In this document: in pieces, positions 1-8,845 of the stretch
Position numbering within the stretch: position 1 is the stretch's first letter
Layout: every line of letters starts with the position of its first letter
NCBI RefSeq assembly: GCF_050337105.1
Contig: NZ_JAKJSQ010000004.1
Coordinates: 62,001-126,000, forward strand
Length of the DNA: 64,000 nt
Source: Aliivibrio_A kagoshimensis
GTDB lineage: Bacteria; Pseudomonadota; Gammaproteobacteria; Enterobacterales; Vibrionaceae
Reading direction: 5' to 3'
Notes under the pieces: generated by a model
The model's input: only the letters and a program-made list of their open reading frames with translations
Databases searched by the model: none
What the model was told of the DNA's origin: nothing
Made by a program: the position numbers and the translations under genes

Positions 1-1691
1 TTAAATGTGGGACGTTGTGCAACTCCACAGCGTTGCTCGGTTTTCCACAATTGATCGATCCACGTTGACGCTTTTGAAGGCACCAAACGTGTATTACCTA
101 AAATTGCGTCAGCCATTTTCTCTGCAACCATAATCGTTGGTGCATTAAGATTGCCATTGGGTATGGTTGGGAACACCGAAGAGTCTACGACCCTGAGTGA
201 TTCAATGCCACGTACTTGGCAGTCACTGTTAAGCACCGCTAATGGGTCATTATCTGCCCCCATTTTACAGGTACAAGATGGGTGATAAGCGCTCTCTACA
301 TTTTGACGTAGCCATGCATCAATAGCCTCATCAGAAGTAATATCACTTCCCGGTTGAATCTCTTTCCCTCTGAAGTTATCCATCGCTGGTTGGGATAAGA
401 TCTCCCTAGTCAACCGTATACAGTCACGCCAATCTTGTTTATCTTGTTCTGTACTGATGTAATTAAACTCAATATTTGGTTTTTGATGAGGATCAGACGA
501 CGTTATCCAAATTCGTCCACGGCTTTCAGGTTTATTCGGGCCAACATGTACTTGAAAACCATGACCATCAAATGCCACTTGTCCGTCATATCGCATAGCA
601 GCAGGCAAGAAATGATATTGAATGTTTGGCCATTTCAATCCAGCACGAGAGCGTATGAATGCACAGGACTCAAAATGATTAGTGGCGCCTAAACCATCTT
701 TTCTGACGATCCAGCGTGTGCCAATCATCCCCTTGCTGATTAAGTCTAGTTTACTATTCAGCGTAATTGGTTGGTGACAAGTATATTGAAAGTAGACCTC
801 TAAATGATCCTGTAAGTTTTCACCGACACCAGGCAGATCGTGTTGAACGGTGATGTTGGCTTGTTCTAATACCGCTTTCGGGCCGATACCCGACAACTGC
901 AGGAGTTGAGGAGAACCAATAGAACCTGCAGAAAGCAGAACTTCTGTATTGGCGTACACATTGTGAACCTTGCCTCTAAGCTCTATTTCAACACCAACCG
1001 CTTTTCGATTTTTAAGCAGTACTTTGCGTGTGATAACGCGTTTTTTTACGGTTAAATTTTTTCGCTTCATGGCACGACGCAGATACGCATTTGAGGTCGA
1101 AGCTCGAACCCCTTTATCAACAGTCATGTGCATAGGACCAAAGCCCTCTTGCTGATAACCATTGTAATCAACTGTTTTGGGGTAACCTGCTTGCTGACCC
1201 GCGTCAATAAACGCCTGGTACAACGGATTCATTTTCATGTCGTTACCGTTGCAGGTAGCGACGGGACCCTCGCTACCTCGGTATGCGTCTGAACCACCAA
1301 TCCATGACTCAGCACGTTGAAAGTAAGGTAAACACTCTTGATAGCTCCATCCCGTAGCCCCCTCTTCAACCCACTCATCAAAATCACAAGCGTGTCCACG
1401 AACGTACACCATACCATTGATTGAAGAGCTACCACCCAGCACCCGACCACGGGGGCAATGTAAGCTTCGGTTATCAATCCCTGCTTCAGGTAAGCTTTCA
1501 AATTGCCATGCGTAACGCTCGCTGTTCATTGGATAAGAGAGCGCGGTTGGCATTTGAATGAAGATACTCTTATCAGTGCCTCCAGCCTCTAGTAGTAAGA
1601 CACTGTGTTTGCCCGATGAGCTCAAGCGATCAGCTAATACGCATCCTGCAGACCCTGCACCAACAATGATGTAGTCGTACTTGGTATTCAT
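1..1691 (-). CDS. betA: choline dehydrogenase BetA (3' end beyond window)
   Basis: Membrane-associated FAD enzyme of the GMC oxidoreductase family that oxidises choline to betaine aldehyde, the first step of glycine betaine osmoprotectant synthesis. I translated the minus strand from the ATG at 1691: the N-terminus has the dinucleotide-binding motif VGAGSAGCVLADRL (about residues 9-22), then the GMC signatures PRGRVLGGSSSINGMVYVRG and, near the C-terminus, SAYHPSCTCKMG with the catalytic-region His, and PNGNLNAPTIMVAEK. The frame is open for 563 codons to base 1. E. coli BetA is 556 residues (family knowledge), so only the last few residues and the stop are missing. A GGAG ribosome site precedes the ATG, 54 bases after betB, so it is the last visible gene of the betIBA operon. 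Confidence 0.96.
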   Translation of the reverse strand, partial: MNTKYDYIIVGAGSAGCVLADRLSSSGKHSVLLLEAGGTDKSIFIQMPTALSYPMNSERYAWQFESLPEAGIDNRSLHCPRGRVLGGSSSINGMVYVRGHACDFDEWVEEGATGWSYQECLPYFQRAESWIGGSDAYRGSEGPVATCNGNDMKMNPLYQAFIDAGQQAGYPKTVDYNGYQQEGFGPMHMTVDKGVRASTSNAYLRRAMKRKNLTVKKRVITRKVLLKNRKAVGVEIELRGKVHNVYANTEVLLSAGSIGSPQLLQLSGIGPKAVLEQANITVQHDLPGVGENLQDHLEVYFQYTCHQPITLNSKLDLISKGMIGTRWIVRKDGLGATNHFESCAFIRSRAGLKWPNIQYHFLPAAMRYDGQVAFDGHGFQVHVGPNKPESRGRIWITSSDPHQKPNIEFNYISTEQDKQDWRDCIRLTREILSQPAMDNFRGKEIQPGSDITSDEAIDAWLRQNVESAYHPSCTCKMGADNDPLAVLNSDCQVRGIESLRVVDSSVFPTIPNGNLNAPTIMVAEKMADAILGNTRLVPSKASTWIDQLWKTEQRCGVAQRPTF

Positions 1692-1745
1692 GTTTTCTCC
1701 TTTAATGCGATTGATTCGATTAAGCCAATAGACTTCGCTACCGGC

Positions 1746-3206
1746 TTATTCGTAAGGAGACTCAAGATCACCTAACTCAATCAGTACACTCTTGTATTGG
1801 GTGTAATGATTGAGTGTTTCAATACCATTTTCACGTCCGATCCCAGACTGTTTGTAACCACCGACTGGCATTTCAGCTGGAGAACCACCCCATGTGTTAA
1901 TCCAACAAATACCGGCCTCAATTTGGGCTATGACGCGATGAGCGCGTGATAAGTTTTGAGTAAACAGCCCTGCTGCTAAACCATATTGCGTGGCATTAGC
2001 GCGCTTAATGACTTCCGTTTCCTCGGTAAAGCGTAAAATAGACATAACCGGCCCAAAGATCTCTTCTTGAACTTGAGGCATATCATCAGTGCAATCTGCA
2101 AATATAGTCGGTTGCACAAAGTTACCTTTGTCTAAACCATTAGCTAATTCACGCGCTCCGCCACAAAGTAGACGAGCGCCCGATTGTTTACCAGCTTCAA
2201 TAAAACCAACCACTTTTTCTAAATGTTCAGCTGAAATAAGTGCACCAATTTGAGTTGCCATATTTGAAGGATTGCCAATCACTAGTTTTTTGGTGCGTTC
2301 AGTAATCTGTTCAATAAACTCATCGTAAATAGCATCATGTACAAAGACTCGCGTGCCATTAGTACAGACTTCACCTTGTGTATAAAAGTTGGCAATCATC
2401 GCTGCTGAAACGGCATTTTCAAGTTTTGCGTCATCGAAAACGATCAGTGGAGATTTGCCACCAAGTTCCATCGTAATATCTTTCAGAGTACCTGCCGCAT
2501 CAGCCATTACCTTCTTGCCGGTTCCAGACTCTCCAGTAAATGATACTTTTGCAATATCTGGGTGACGAGAGAGCATTTGCCCTACTCGGTAATCCCCTTG
2601 AACAACATTAAACACACCATCTGGGACACCAGCTTCACTGTAGATTTCAGCGAGTTTCAAGACAGAAAGTGGTGTCTCTTCAGACGGTTTAAATACCATG
2701 GCATTCCCTGCAGCCAGTGCTGGTGCAGATTTCCACATGGCAATTTGAATTGGGTAATTCCACGCTCCAATTCCGGCACAAACGCCTAATGGTTCGCGGC
2801 GAGTATAGAAAAACTGCCCATGACCTAAATCTTGTTGCTGGCCATGAATGGTAGAGGCAAGACCTGCGTAATATTCAACAACATCAGCACCAGTAACGAT
2901 ATCCACTTCGATCGCTTCTTGGATTGGCTTACCGGTATCTAAGACTTCTAATTGGGCAAGTTCATCATTGCGTTCACGTAAGATCGCCACCGCTTTCATC
3001 ATAATACGACCGCGCTCCATACCGCTCATCGCAGACCACACCTTGAAACCTTCTTGCGCGGATTCCACCGCACGATCAACGTCTTGAGAAGACGCTTGAC
3101 CAATTTCGGCCAATAGCTCCCCAGTCGCAGGATTAGTAGTGACAAATGATTCGCCAGAAGAAACGTCAACGGCTTTACCGCCAATATAAAGTGATTTAGT
3201 TTTCAT
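1746..3206 (-). CDS. betB: betaine aldehyde dehydrogenase BetB
   Basis: NAD(P)+-dependent aldehyde dehydrogenase that converts betaine aldehyde to glycine betaine in the cytoplasm. The 486-residue protein is close in length to E. coli BetB (490) and shows the ALDH hallmarks: GAWNYPIQIAMWKSAPALAA (about 150-170), the general-base region MELGGKSPLIVFDDA, the nucleophile in GEVCTNGTRVFV, and the C-terminal EEIFGPVMSILRF and SPAEMPVGGYKQSGIGREN blocks. I prefer the ATG at 3206 over an in-frame TTG one codon earlier, because AAGG lies 7 bases before it. It follows betI by under 30 bases and precedes betA, so the three are co-transcribed under BetI control. Confidence 0.97.
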   Translation of the reverse strand: MKTKSLYIGGKAVDVSSGESFVTTNPATGELLAEIGQASSQDVDRAVESAQEGFKVWSAMSGMERGRIMMKAVAILRERNDELAQLEVLDTGKPIQEAIEVDIVTGADVVEYYAGLASTIHGQQQDLGHGQFFYTRREPLGVCAGIGAWNYPIQIAMWKSAPALAAGNAMVFKPSEETPLSVLKLAEIYSEAGVPDGVFNVVQGDYRVGQMLSRHPDIAKVSFTGESGTGKKVMADAAGTLKDITMELGGKSPLIVFDDAKLENAVSAAMIANFYTQGEVCTNGTRVFVHDAIYDEFIEQITERTKKLVIGNPSNMATQIGALISAEHLEKVVGFIEAGKQSGARLLCGGARELANGLDKGNFVQPTIFADCTDDMPQVQEEIFGPVMSILRFTEETEVIKRANATQYGLAAGLFTQNLSRAHRVIAQIEAGICWINTWGGSPAEMPVGGYKQSGIGRENGIETLNHYTQYKSVLIELGDLESPYE

Positions 3207-3233
3207 CAATGTGCCTTGATAATAAGTGAGATA

Positions 3234-3830
3234 TTATGAGTTTTTGTATGGGGCGAGTTGTTTTTCTAGATAATCTGAAATGATTAACTGAGCTTTATTC
3301 GGGCAGATCCCTTGCGGATTCAGGGCCCCACGTAGCCAAATGCCATCAATAAGAGCGGCAATGCCTTGCGCAACAAAAGTCGCCTGTTCAATAGGCAATA
3401 CCTGCTTTAATTCCCCTCGTAGGTGAGACAGCAGACGACGTTCATTTACACGTTGTAATCGGTACAAATCAGCATCATGCATAGATTGAGCCCAAAATGC
3501 TAACCAGGTTTTCACCACCTTACTTTCCGCTTGGTAGCCATCAAAGTTTGCCGCAACAATCGCCTTGATCCTCGCGGTTACATCACTTGATTTGACTTCA
3601 CGCAGTGCTTCAATAGAGGTACGTGATAATTGTCGTAACACCGAACGCATTGTCTCTTCCAATAAACCATGTTTACCGCCAAAGTAGTGATTGATGATCC
3701 CAGGAGAGACACCTGCCTTTCGGCTGATTAATATGACACTTGCGCCAGATAAACCCACCTCATCAATAACGGCCATCGTTGCTTCAACAAGCTGTGGACG
3801 GCGAATCTCCTGCATCCCTACTTTCGGCAT
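3234..3830 (-). CDS. betI: choline-responsive TetR-family repressor BetI
   Basis: TetR-family regulator that represses the bet genes and is relieved by choline. The 198-residue protein matches BetI from its first residues (MPKVGMQEIRRPQLVEAT). The helix-turn-helix falls at about residues 27-50 (SGASVILISRKAGVSPGIIN, then HYFGGKHGLLEETM). The C-terminal ligand domain has the family stretches VKTWLAFWAQSMHDADLYRLQ and IAALIDGIWLRGALNP. An AAGGG ribosome site precedes the ATG. It is the promoter-proximal gene of betI-betB-betA, and a perfect palindrome just upstream is the likely autoregulatory operator. Confidence 0.96.
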   Translation of the reverse strand: MPKVGMQEIRRPQLVEATMAVIDEVGLSGASVILISRKAGVSPGIINHYFGGKHGLLEETMRSVLRQLSRTSIEALREVKSSDVTARIKAIVAANFDGYQAESKVVKTWLAFWAQSMHDADLYRLQRVNERRLLSHLRGELKQVLPIEQATFVAQGIAALIDGIWLRGALNPQGICPNKAQLIISDYLEKQLAPYKNS

Positions 3831-3849
3831 ATTGTTACCCTTATGTTTC

Positions 3850-3869
3850 TTAATTGAACGTTCAATTAA
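3850..3869. promoter_or_regulatory. probable BetI operator (20-bp perfect palindrome)
   Basis: TTAATTGAACGTTCAATTAA is a perfect inverted repeat 20-40 bases upstream of the betI start. TetR-family repressors bind such palindromes at their own promoters, and bet promoters of related bacteria carry ATTGAACGTTCAAT-like boxes. The site is seen directly; the binding is inferred. Confidence 0.85.
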
Positions 3870-4543
3870 AAATAGATTACATCATTCGGAGTGTAAGTCA
3901 AAACATGAGCATCCCGATCAGGCGACCCCTCGCTGGTATATACTGGGTTCGTGGCCCTAAGCCACTGTTAGTAAATGGTTATTAATTAGTTACACTATTT
4001 TATGTCGAAAATGAGAATTACTAGCAATACGCCACACTATGGCGACTCTACATATAACCACGTTAAGTTAAGATTGTTTTTGCCGCTTCCACTCTTTCGA
4101 ATTCTATATAACACCTGATTCTTATTCATTGCAGTTCTTTCTAAAAAACAAATGAGTCTATCCATTTTGCTCGGATTATTGCTTTTAAGCTTTTAGTATT
4201 TTCTTGATTTAGACCATTCTATGAACATAATTTTCATATTTACGGTTATAAATTGTAGACGATATCAGCTTGTTATCATGGCAAGCCTATTTTTCACAAT
4301 CTCCTTTATTATTCTGGCTCACCTTAATTTGATTTTGAATATTGGATAATTACCAGGTTGTTGTTGCGTCAATATCATGATTATTAACATGAGTCGTGAA
4401 TCCGGATTATTGGACAAAAAATGGATAGTACACAACATTTATAAGATACCTCTCGCACTCTGTATTTCGATGTTCGGGGCGGATCATTGAAACATCACTG
4501 TATTCGGTGCAAGAAACATTCTCTCTTATAGGGAAGACACCTA
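3870..4543. other. 674-base intergenic region between betI and the GGDEF/EAL gene
   Basis: AT-rich stretch between divergent genes. It must hold the bet promoter (near 3870) and the promoter of the c-di-GMP gene (toward 4500). I see no convincing ORF, RNA gene or terminator in it. The last 20 bases contain the ribosome site GGGAAG used at 4544. Confidence 0.6.
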
Positions 4544-7471
4544 ATGACCATCATTCGACAGATCCTAGCGGCTTTTTTACTGGTTACCTTCACATTAGGA
4601 GGGGCTGGGTATATCGGTATCTCGCACATTCAAGACGAACTAACGACACACATAAGTGCAGATTCAATCAAGCAAGCTTCCACTTTGATCGAAAATATTG
4701 ATGAGAATATTTATAATAGAATTAAGCAACTACAGGTATATTCTGAAATTTTTGCACTAACGGAACATGTTGAACGATCTAATGCCTTTTTTAAGAGACT
4801 TCAAAACCACAGTCAATATATACACGCAATAGGTATGAAGTGGCAAAATGGAAGTCATTCACCCGTCATCAATGAAATTTTAACTAACCCAGCATCAAAA
4901 GAGATACAAGCATTCGTTAACACAATGAACAGCGGGTACGGTTCTCAATTGCTCTCTGAAATGTTTGTGACCAATAAATACGGTGTCGTCACCGCGACCT
5001 CAGGGCGTACCAGTAATTACCTACAATCCGATCAGGCCTGGTACCAACAAGCACTCAAAGAGGAGAGCTTCTTTGTAGGGGATGTTGTGTATGATGCAAG
5101 CTTATCAACTTACGCTTCTTCCGTTGCAATCAAATTGTACGACAGCAAAGGGGAATACATTGGTATCTTGAATACCATTTTGAATATCATTGACCCTATA
5201 CGAATAATTAAAGAGTCTGAAGAGGCTGATCAGCATACGTCACGCCAAACAAAACTGATTACTCGGTCAAATCATATGATCTACTCCACTGAGCACGAGT
5301 CACCGTTAACAATTGCTACGACGACCATACTTAACCTTCTTGACTCTCAACAACTTAATAGTGGTTTCACTTCAGCACCAGGAGATATGCCTGGTGAAGG
5401 TGATGAAATATTCGCTATTTCGGTTTCTCGTGGATACCGAGATTATAAAGGCATTGGTTGGAGCATCATTATTGAGCATAACAAGGATGAAGTACTTAGT
5501 TCAGTGAATATTCTGAAAAAAGAGGTCATTGGAACGCTCACTGTTGTAATGATTATGGCAGCTATTTGGTGTGTGTATATCTCACATTCCATATCTAGAC
5601 CACTAGTAAAACTTAGTAAGGCTGTTTCACTTTTTGGGGTTGGGAAATGGGACACACCCGTTGAAATATCAAGTAACAATGAAGTGGGTGCTCTATCAAA
5701 AACGTTTAATAACATGGTTAAAGAGCTACGTGGAAGTACGGTGTCAAAAACCTACTTCGATAATATTGTGAATAGCACCCCAAATAGCCTTATTGTCGTC
5801 ATACCAAATGGCGATATTGAATTGGTTAATCGAGCCACCACCACCCTATTTGGTTATACCGAACAAGAGTTGATGGGACGATCTGTACGTTCACTTTTTG
5901 CGCCCACAAGAAAAGATGACCCGTGGAAGCTTAGAGGGATTGATATTATTGCCAGACTGCAACAAAAAAATGTAGAGGATATCTTCCTTACTAAGCAAGG
6001 ATTAAGGGTACCGGTTTGTGTATCGGGTTCCCCTATGTTCAATGCCAAAGGTGAACTTCAAGCGGTTGTCATCGCTGTTCTTGATATTCGAGCAACTAAG
6101 CAAGCCGAACAACAACTTGAACGTCTGGCTCATTATGACTCATTAACTCAATTACCAAACCGCACGCTTTTCATGCATAGAATTCAACATGCATTGGATC
6201 ATGCACAGAAACACTCTGAACAAGTTGCTCTTCTTTTTTTAGATCTGGATCGGTTCAAAAATATTAACGACAGTCTTGGCCATGCAGTGGGTGATCAGCT
6301 CCTACAGACTGTAGCCAAGCGATTGAAGTTATGCACACGAAAAGGCGATACGATAGCGCGATTAGCTGGAGATGAATTTACCATCATACTACAAGGGGAT
6401 AATGACGCAGAATCAGCTTCTATTGTGGCTCAAAATATACTAAAAGCCTTCCAAGAACCCTTCTTACTGAATAATATGAAACCCCACGTCAGCATGAGCA
6501 TTGGCATTAGCCTCTTCCCTCACGATGGTTCAGACACACAGACGCTGTTAAAATCCGCTGATGCAGCAATGTATCACGCCAAAGATCAAGGAAGAAATAA
6601 TTACCAGTTCTTCACGCCAAAGCTGACAGAAGCAGTGACTGAGCGTTTTGTGATTGAAAACCAACTACGAGAAGCTATTGAGAGGGATGAATTTGAACTC
6701 TATTACCAGCCACAAGTTTCATTAGCTGATAATCAAATTATAGGTGTAGAGGCTCTTATTCGCTGGCATCACCCAGAAAGAGGCTTGCTAGCGCCAGATT
6801 CTTTCTTCGCTATCGCAGAGGACTCTGGATTAATCTGTGCAATTGGCAAACAGGTATTGCGCAAAGCGTGCTTTCAAGCAAAAGAGTGGGTAAATAATGA
6901 ATTACCACCGATTGTGATGGCGGTAAACATCGCAGGTCAACAAATTATCCACAAAAGCATTAAAGAGCATGTCGAGTCGATCTTAGTGGAATCGCAACTT
7001 GATCCACACTATCTCGAATTAGAGGTGACTGAGGGTTTCTTCATTGGTACTAATGAGCAAGTAATCAACACACTCAAAGAGCTAAAATCTCTTGGGCTAA
7101 CCCTCGCTATTGATGATTTTGGTACTGGGTATTCGTCGTTAAGTTACTTAAAGCGTTTACCCGTTGATAAACTAAAAATTGATCGAAGTTTTGTTCAAGA
7201 TTTGGATTGGGGAAATAGAGATGAATCTTTTGTTCAAGCCATCATTGCGATGGGAAACAGTTTACACCTTCAAGTCATTGCTGAAGGGGTAGAAACTGAA
7301 AACCAAAAAGCACTATTAATGGAATCAGGCTGCGCAGAATACCAAGGGTACCTGTTCAGTAAACCCGTTGCAGCAGCGCAGATGACCATCCTCTTAGAAA
7401 ACCAACTCTTCGCCGAAAATTACGAAGAGTCTCTCTTTATTAACTCGTTACGCGGTAATCTGCACAGGTAA
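4544..7471 (+). CDS. membrane-bound GGDEF/EAL c-di-GMP protein with sensory domain, HAMP and PAS
   Basis: A 975-residue inner-membrane signalling protein. Order: TM helix (about 7-27), periplasmic dCache-like sensor (30-320), second TM (about 326-350), HAMP (350-400, from HSISRPLVKLSKAV), PAS (about 405-520, with NSTPNSLIVVIPNGDIELVN), GGDEF domain (530-695) and EAL domain (705-955). The GGDEF signature is AGDEF (608-612), a variant found in active cyclases, with an RKGD allosteric I-site five residues before it. The EAL domain keeps EAL (736-738), LEVTEG, AIDDFGTGYSSL, KLKID, AEGVET and the QGYLFSKP end, so phosphodiesterase activity is likely. The periplasmic ligand is unknown. GGGAAG precedes the ATG. 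The stop abuts the stop of convergent gltS with no terminator between them. Confidence 0.93.
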   Translation: MTIIRQILAAFLLVTFTLGGAGYIGISHIQDELTTHISADSIKQASTLIENIDENIYNRIKQLQVYSEIFALTEHVERSNAFFKRLQNHSQYIHAIGMKWQNGSHSPVINEILTNPASKEIQAFVNTMNSGYGSQLLSEMFVTNKYGVVTATSGRTSNYLQSDQAWYQQALKEESFFVGDVVYDASLSTYASSVAIKLYDSKGEYIGILNTILNIIDPIRIIKESEEADQHTSRQTKLITRSNHMIYSTEHESPLTIATTTILNLLDSQQLNSGFTSAPGDMPGEGDEIFAISVSRGYRDYKGIGWSIIIEHNKDEVLSSVNILKKEVIGTLTVVMIMAAIWCVYISHSISRPLVKLSKAVSLFGVGKWDTPVEISSNNEVGALSKTFNNMVKELRGSTVSKTYFDNIVNSTPNSLIVVIPNGDIELVNRATTTLFGYTEQELMGRSVRSLFAPTRKDDPWKLRGIDIIARLQQKNVEDIFLTKQGLRVPVCVSGSPMFNAKGELQAVVIAVLDIRATKQAEQQLERLAHYDSLTQLPNRTLFMHRIQHALDHAQKHSEQVALLFLDLDRFKNINDSLGHAVGDQLLQTVAKRLKLCTRKGDTIARLAGDEFTIILQGDNDAESASIVAQNILKAFQEPFLLNNMKPHVSMSIGISLFPHDGSDTQTLLKSADAAMYHAKDQGRNNYQFFTPKLTEAVTERFVIENQLREAIERDEFELYYQPQVSLADNQIIGVEALIRWHHPERGLLAPDSFFAIAEDSGLICAIGKQVLRKACFQAKEWVNNELPPIVMAVNIAGQQIIHKSIKEHVESILVESQLDPHYLELEVTEGFFIGTNEQVINTLKELKSLGLTLAIDDFGTGYSSLSYLKRLPVDKLKIDRSFVQDLDWGNRDESFVQAIIAMGNSLHLQVIAEGVETENQKALLMESGCAEYQGYLFSKPVAAAQMTILLENQLFAENYEESLFINSLRGNLHR

Positions 7472-8671
7472 TTACAACGCAATAAAGAAGTTAATGGCGA
7501 TTGCATTCAATATATCGACAAAAAAACCACACACTAGAGGTACAACTATGAAAGCTTTATGTGCCGCACCGTGTTGTTTTGATACTGCGGTCATGTTGGC
7601 GATAGCGGTTGCGGTAGAGCCAAGTGTTATGCCCCCAAAACCGGAACAGATCACCGTTGCCTCATAATCCTTACCCATTAAACGGAAAACAACAAAGATA
7701 GCAAATAGCACCGAGACAACGATTTGAATACTCATAACAACAGATAAGTAACTTACCAAACCGACCAACTCCCACACTTTGAGATCCATCAATGCCATGA
7801 CAATAAACATCCCCAAACAGATATCAGAGATTAATGACAGCCCTCTGTCTCCACCTTCAACATGTTGTTTTGGTAGAATTTTATAAGCACGATTACCCAA
7901 CATAATCCCGCCGATTAAGCATGAAACAAACAGAGGCAGTTCAATGCCCAATTCAGATAAACCAAGATCGAGACCATAACCGAGCATCAGCGCTAAGTTG
8001 AGACGCAACCATGCAAACAACAGACTATAACTGTCAACCATTTCACTTGTTTTTGAATAGGATTGACCAATATCAAGTTGTTCATTCAGATCACCTTTAA
8101 CGCCATGTTTGCGCATCAAAAATTTGGCTATTGGGCCTCCGACTACACAAGCAAAAATTAACCCAATGGTGTTACTAGCAATTCCAAGCTCCATGGCATT
8201 TTCTATTCCTAGCTTCTCCACAAAGGTAGGTGCCCACGCTAACGTTGTGCCAACTCCGCCAATCAACGAGACAGAACCAGACATCAATCCGGCTCTTGGA
8301 TCCATACCAAATGCGCCTGCCACTGACATGCCGATGACATTTTGCAATACGATATACACAGCCGCCAATGCCACTAAGATAACTAACGGTTTCCCACCAT
8401 TTATCAGTGACTTAATATCAGCATTCAATCCCATTGCCGCAAAGAAATAGAGCAGAAGTGCATCACGAACTCCCACATCAAACGTGATTTTAATATCAAG
8501 CACAAAATAGACCATTGCAACCACGCTGGCACAAACAAATCCACCAATAACTGGTTCGGGAATGCTGTAGTTCCTAAGCACTTCATAACGAGCTAGCGCG
8601 GTTTTACCAAGAAAAAGCAGTAAAATGGCTAAGGTAAATGAGAAAAAACTCCCTGCAACAATGGATTCCAT
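7472..8671 (-). CDS. gltS: sodium/glutamate symporter GltS
   Basis: Na+-coupled L-glutamate uptake protein of the inner membrane (GltS/ESS family). It has about 399 residues (E. coli GltS is 401) and is almost entirely hydrophobic helices, with the two inverted-repeat family blocks: the first around GSVSLIGGVGTTLAWAPTF and the second around CSGFGGITLGSTATAIANM, whose Gly-rich reentrant loops form the transport site. The N-terminal NYSIPEPVIGG and C-terminal FVDILNAIAINF are also typical. I chose the ATG at 8671 (AGGA 9 bases upstream) over a TTG two codons earlier, whose spacing would be too short. It lies downstream of an M42 peptidase but is separated from it by a terminator. Confidence 0.95.
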   Translation of the reverse strand: MESIVAGSFFSFTLAILLLFLGKTALARYEVLRNYSIPEPVIGGFVCASVVAMVYFVLDIKITFDVGVRDALLLYFFAAMGLNADIKSLINGGKPLVILVALAAVYIVLQNVIGMSVAGAFGMDPRAGLMSGSVSLIGGVGTTLAWAPTFVEKLGIENAMELGIASNTIGLIFACVVGGPIAKFLMRKHGVKGDLNEQLDIGQSYSKTSEMVDSYSLLFAWLRLNLALMLGYGLDLGLSELGIELPLFVSCLIGGIMLGNRAYKILPKQHVEGGDRGLSLISDICLGMFIVMALMDLKVWELVGLVSYLSVVMSIQIVVSVLFAIFVVFRLMGKDYEATVICSGFGGITLGSTATAIANMTAVSKQHGAAHKAFIVVPLVCGFFVDILNAIAINFFIAL

Positions 8672-8792
8672 GTTCAATATTCCTTTTTATAAAGCATCTG
8701 TCTATACCATAGCCGTTAAAACCTATGAATTCAAAGAGGTATATAGTATTAAACTGATAATTAGGGAGATGGTTGTATTGAGTGGTTTTACG

Positions 8793-8821
8793 CAAAAAAA
8801 GAGTGCTCAATTGAGCACTCT
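8793..8821 (-). terminator. rho-independent terminator after the M42 peptidase gene
   Basis: A 22-bp perfect palindrome (8800-8821, half-site AGAGTGCTCAA) is followed on the minus strand by a run of T (8793-8800). It lies 25 bases past the peptidase stop and before gltS, so the two genes are probably separate transcripts. Confidence 0.9.
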
Positions 8822-8845
8822 GCTACATGATAGATCATGAGGCTG

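Noticed and set aside
1235..1501. 88-codon minus-strand ORF
   Set aside because: It overlaps betA in another frame, has no family resemblance and is a shadow.
1..1691. betA as a pseudogene, because no stop is seen
   Set aside because: I translated the frame to base 1 without an internal stop; the gene simply runs off the window, with only a few residues missing.
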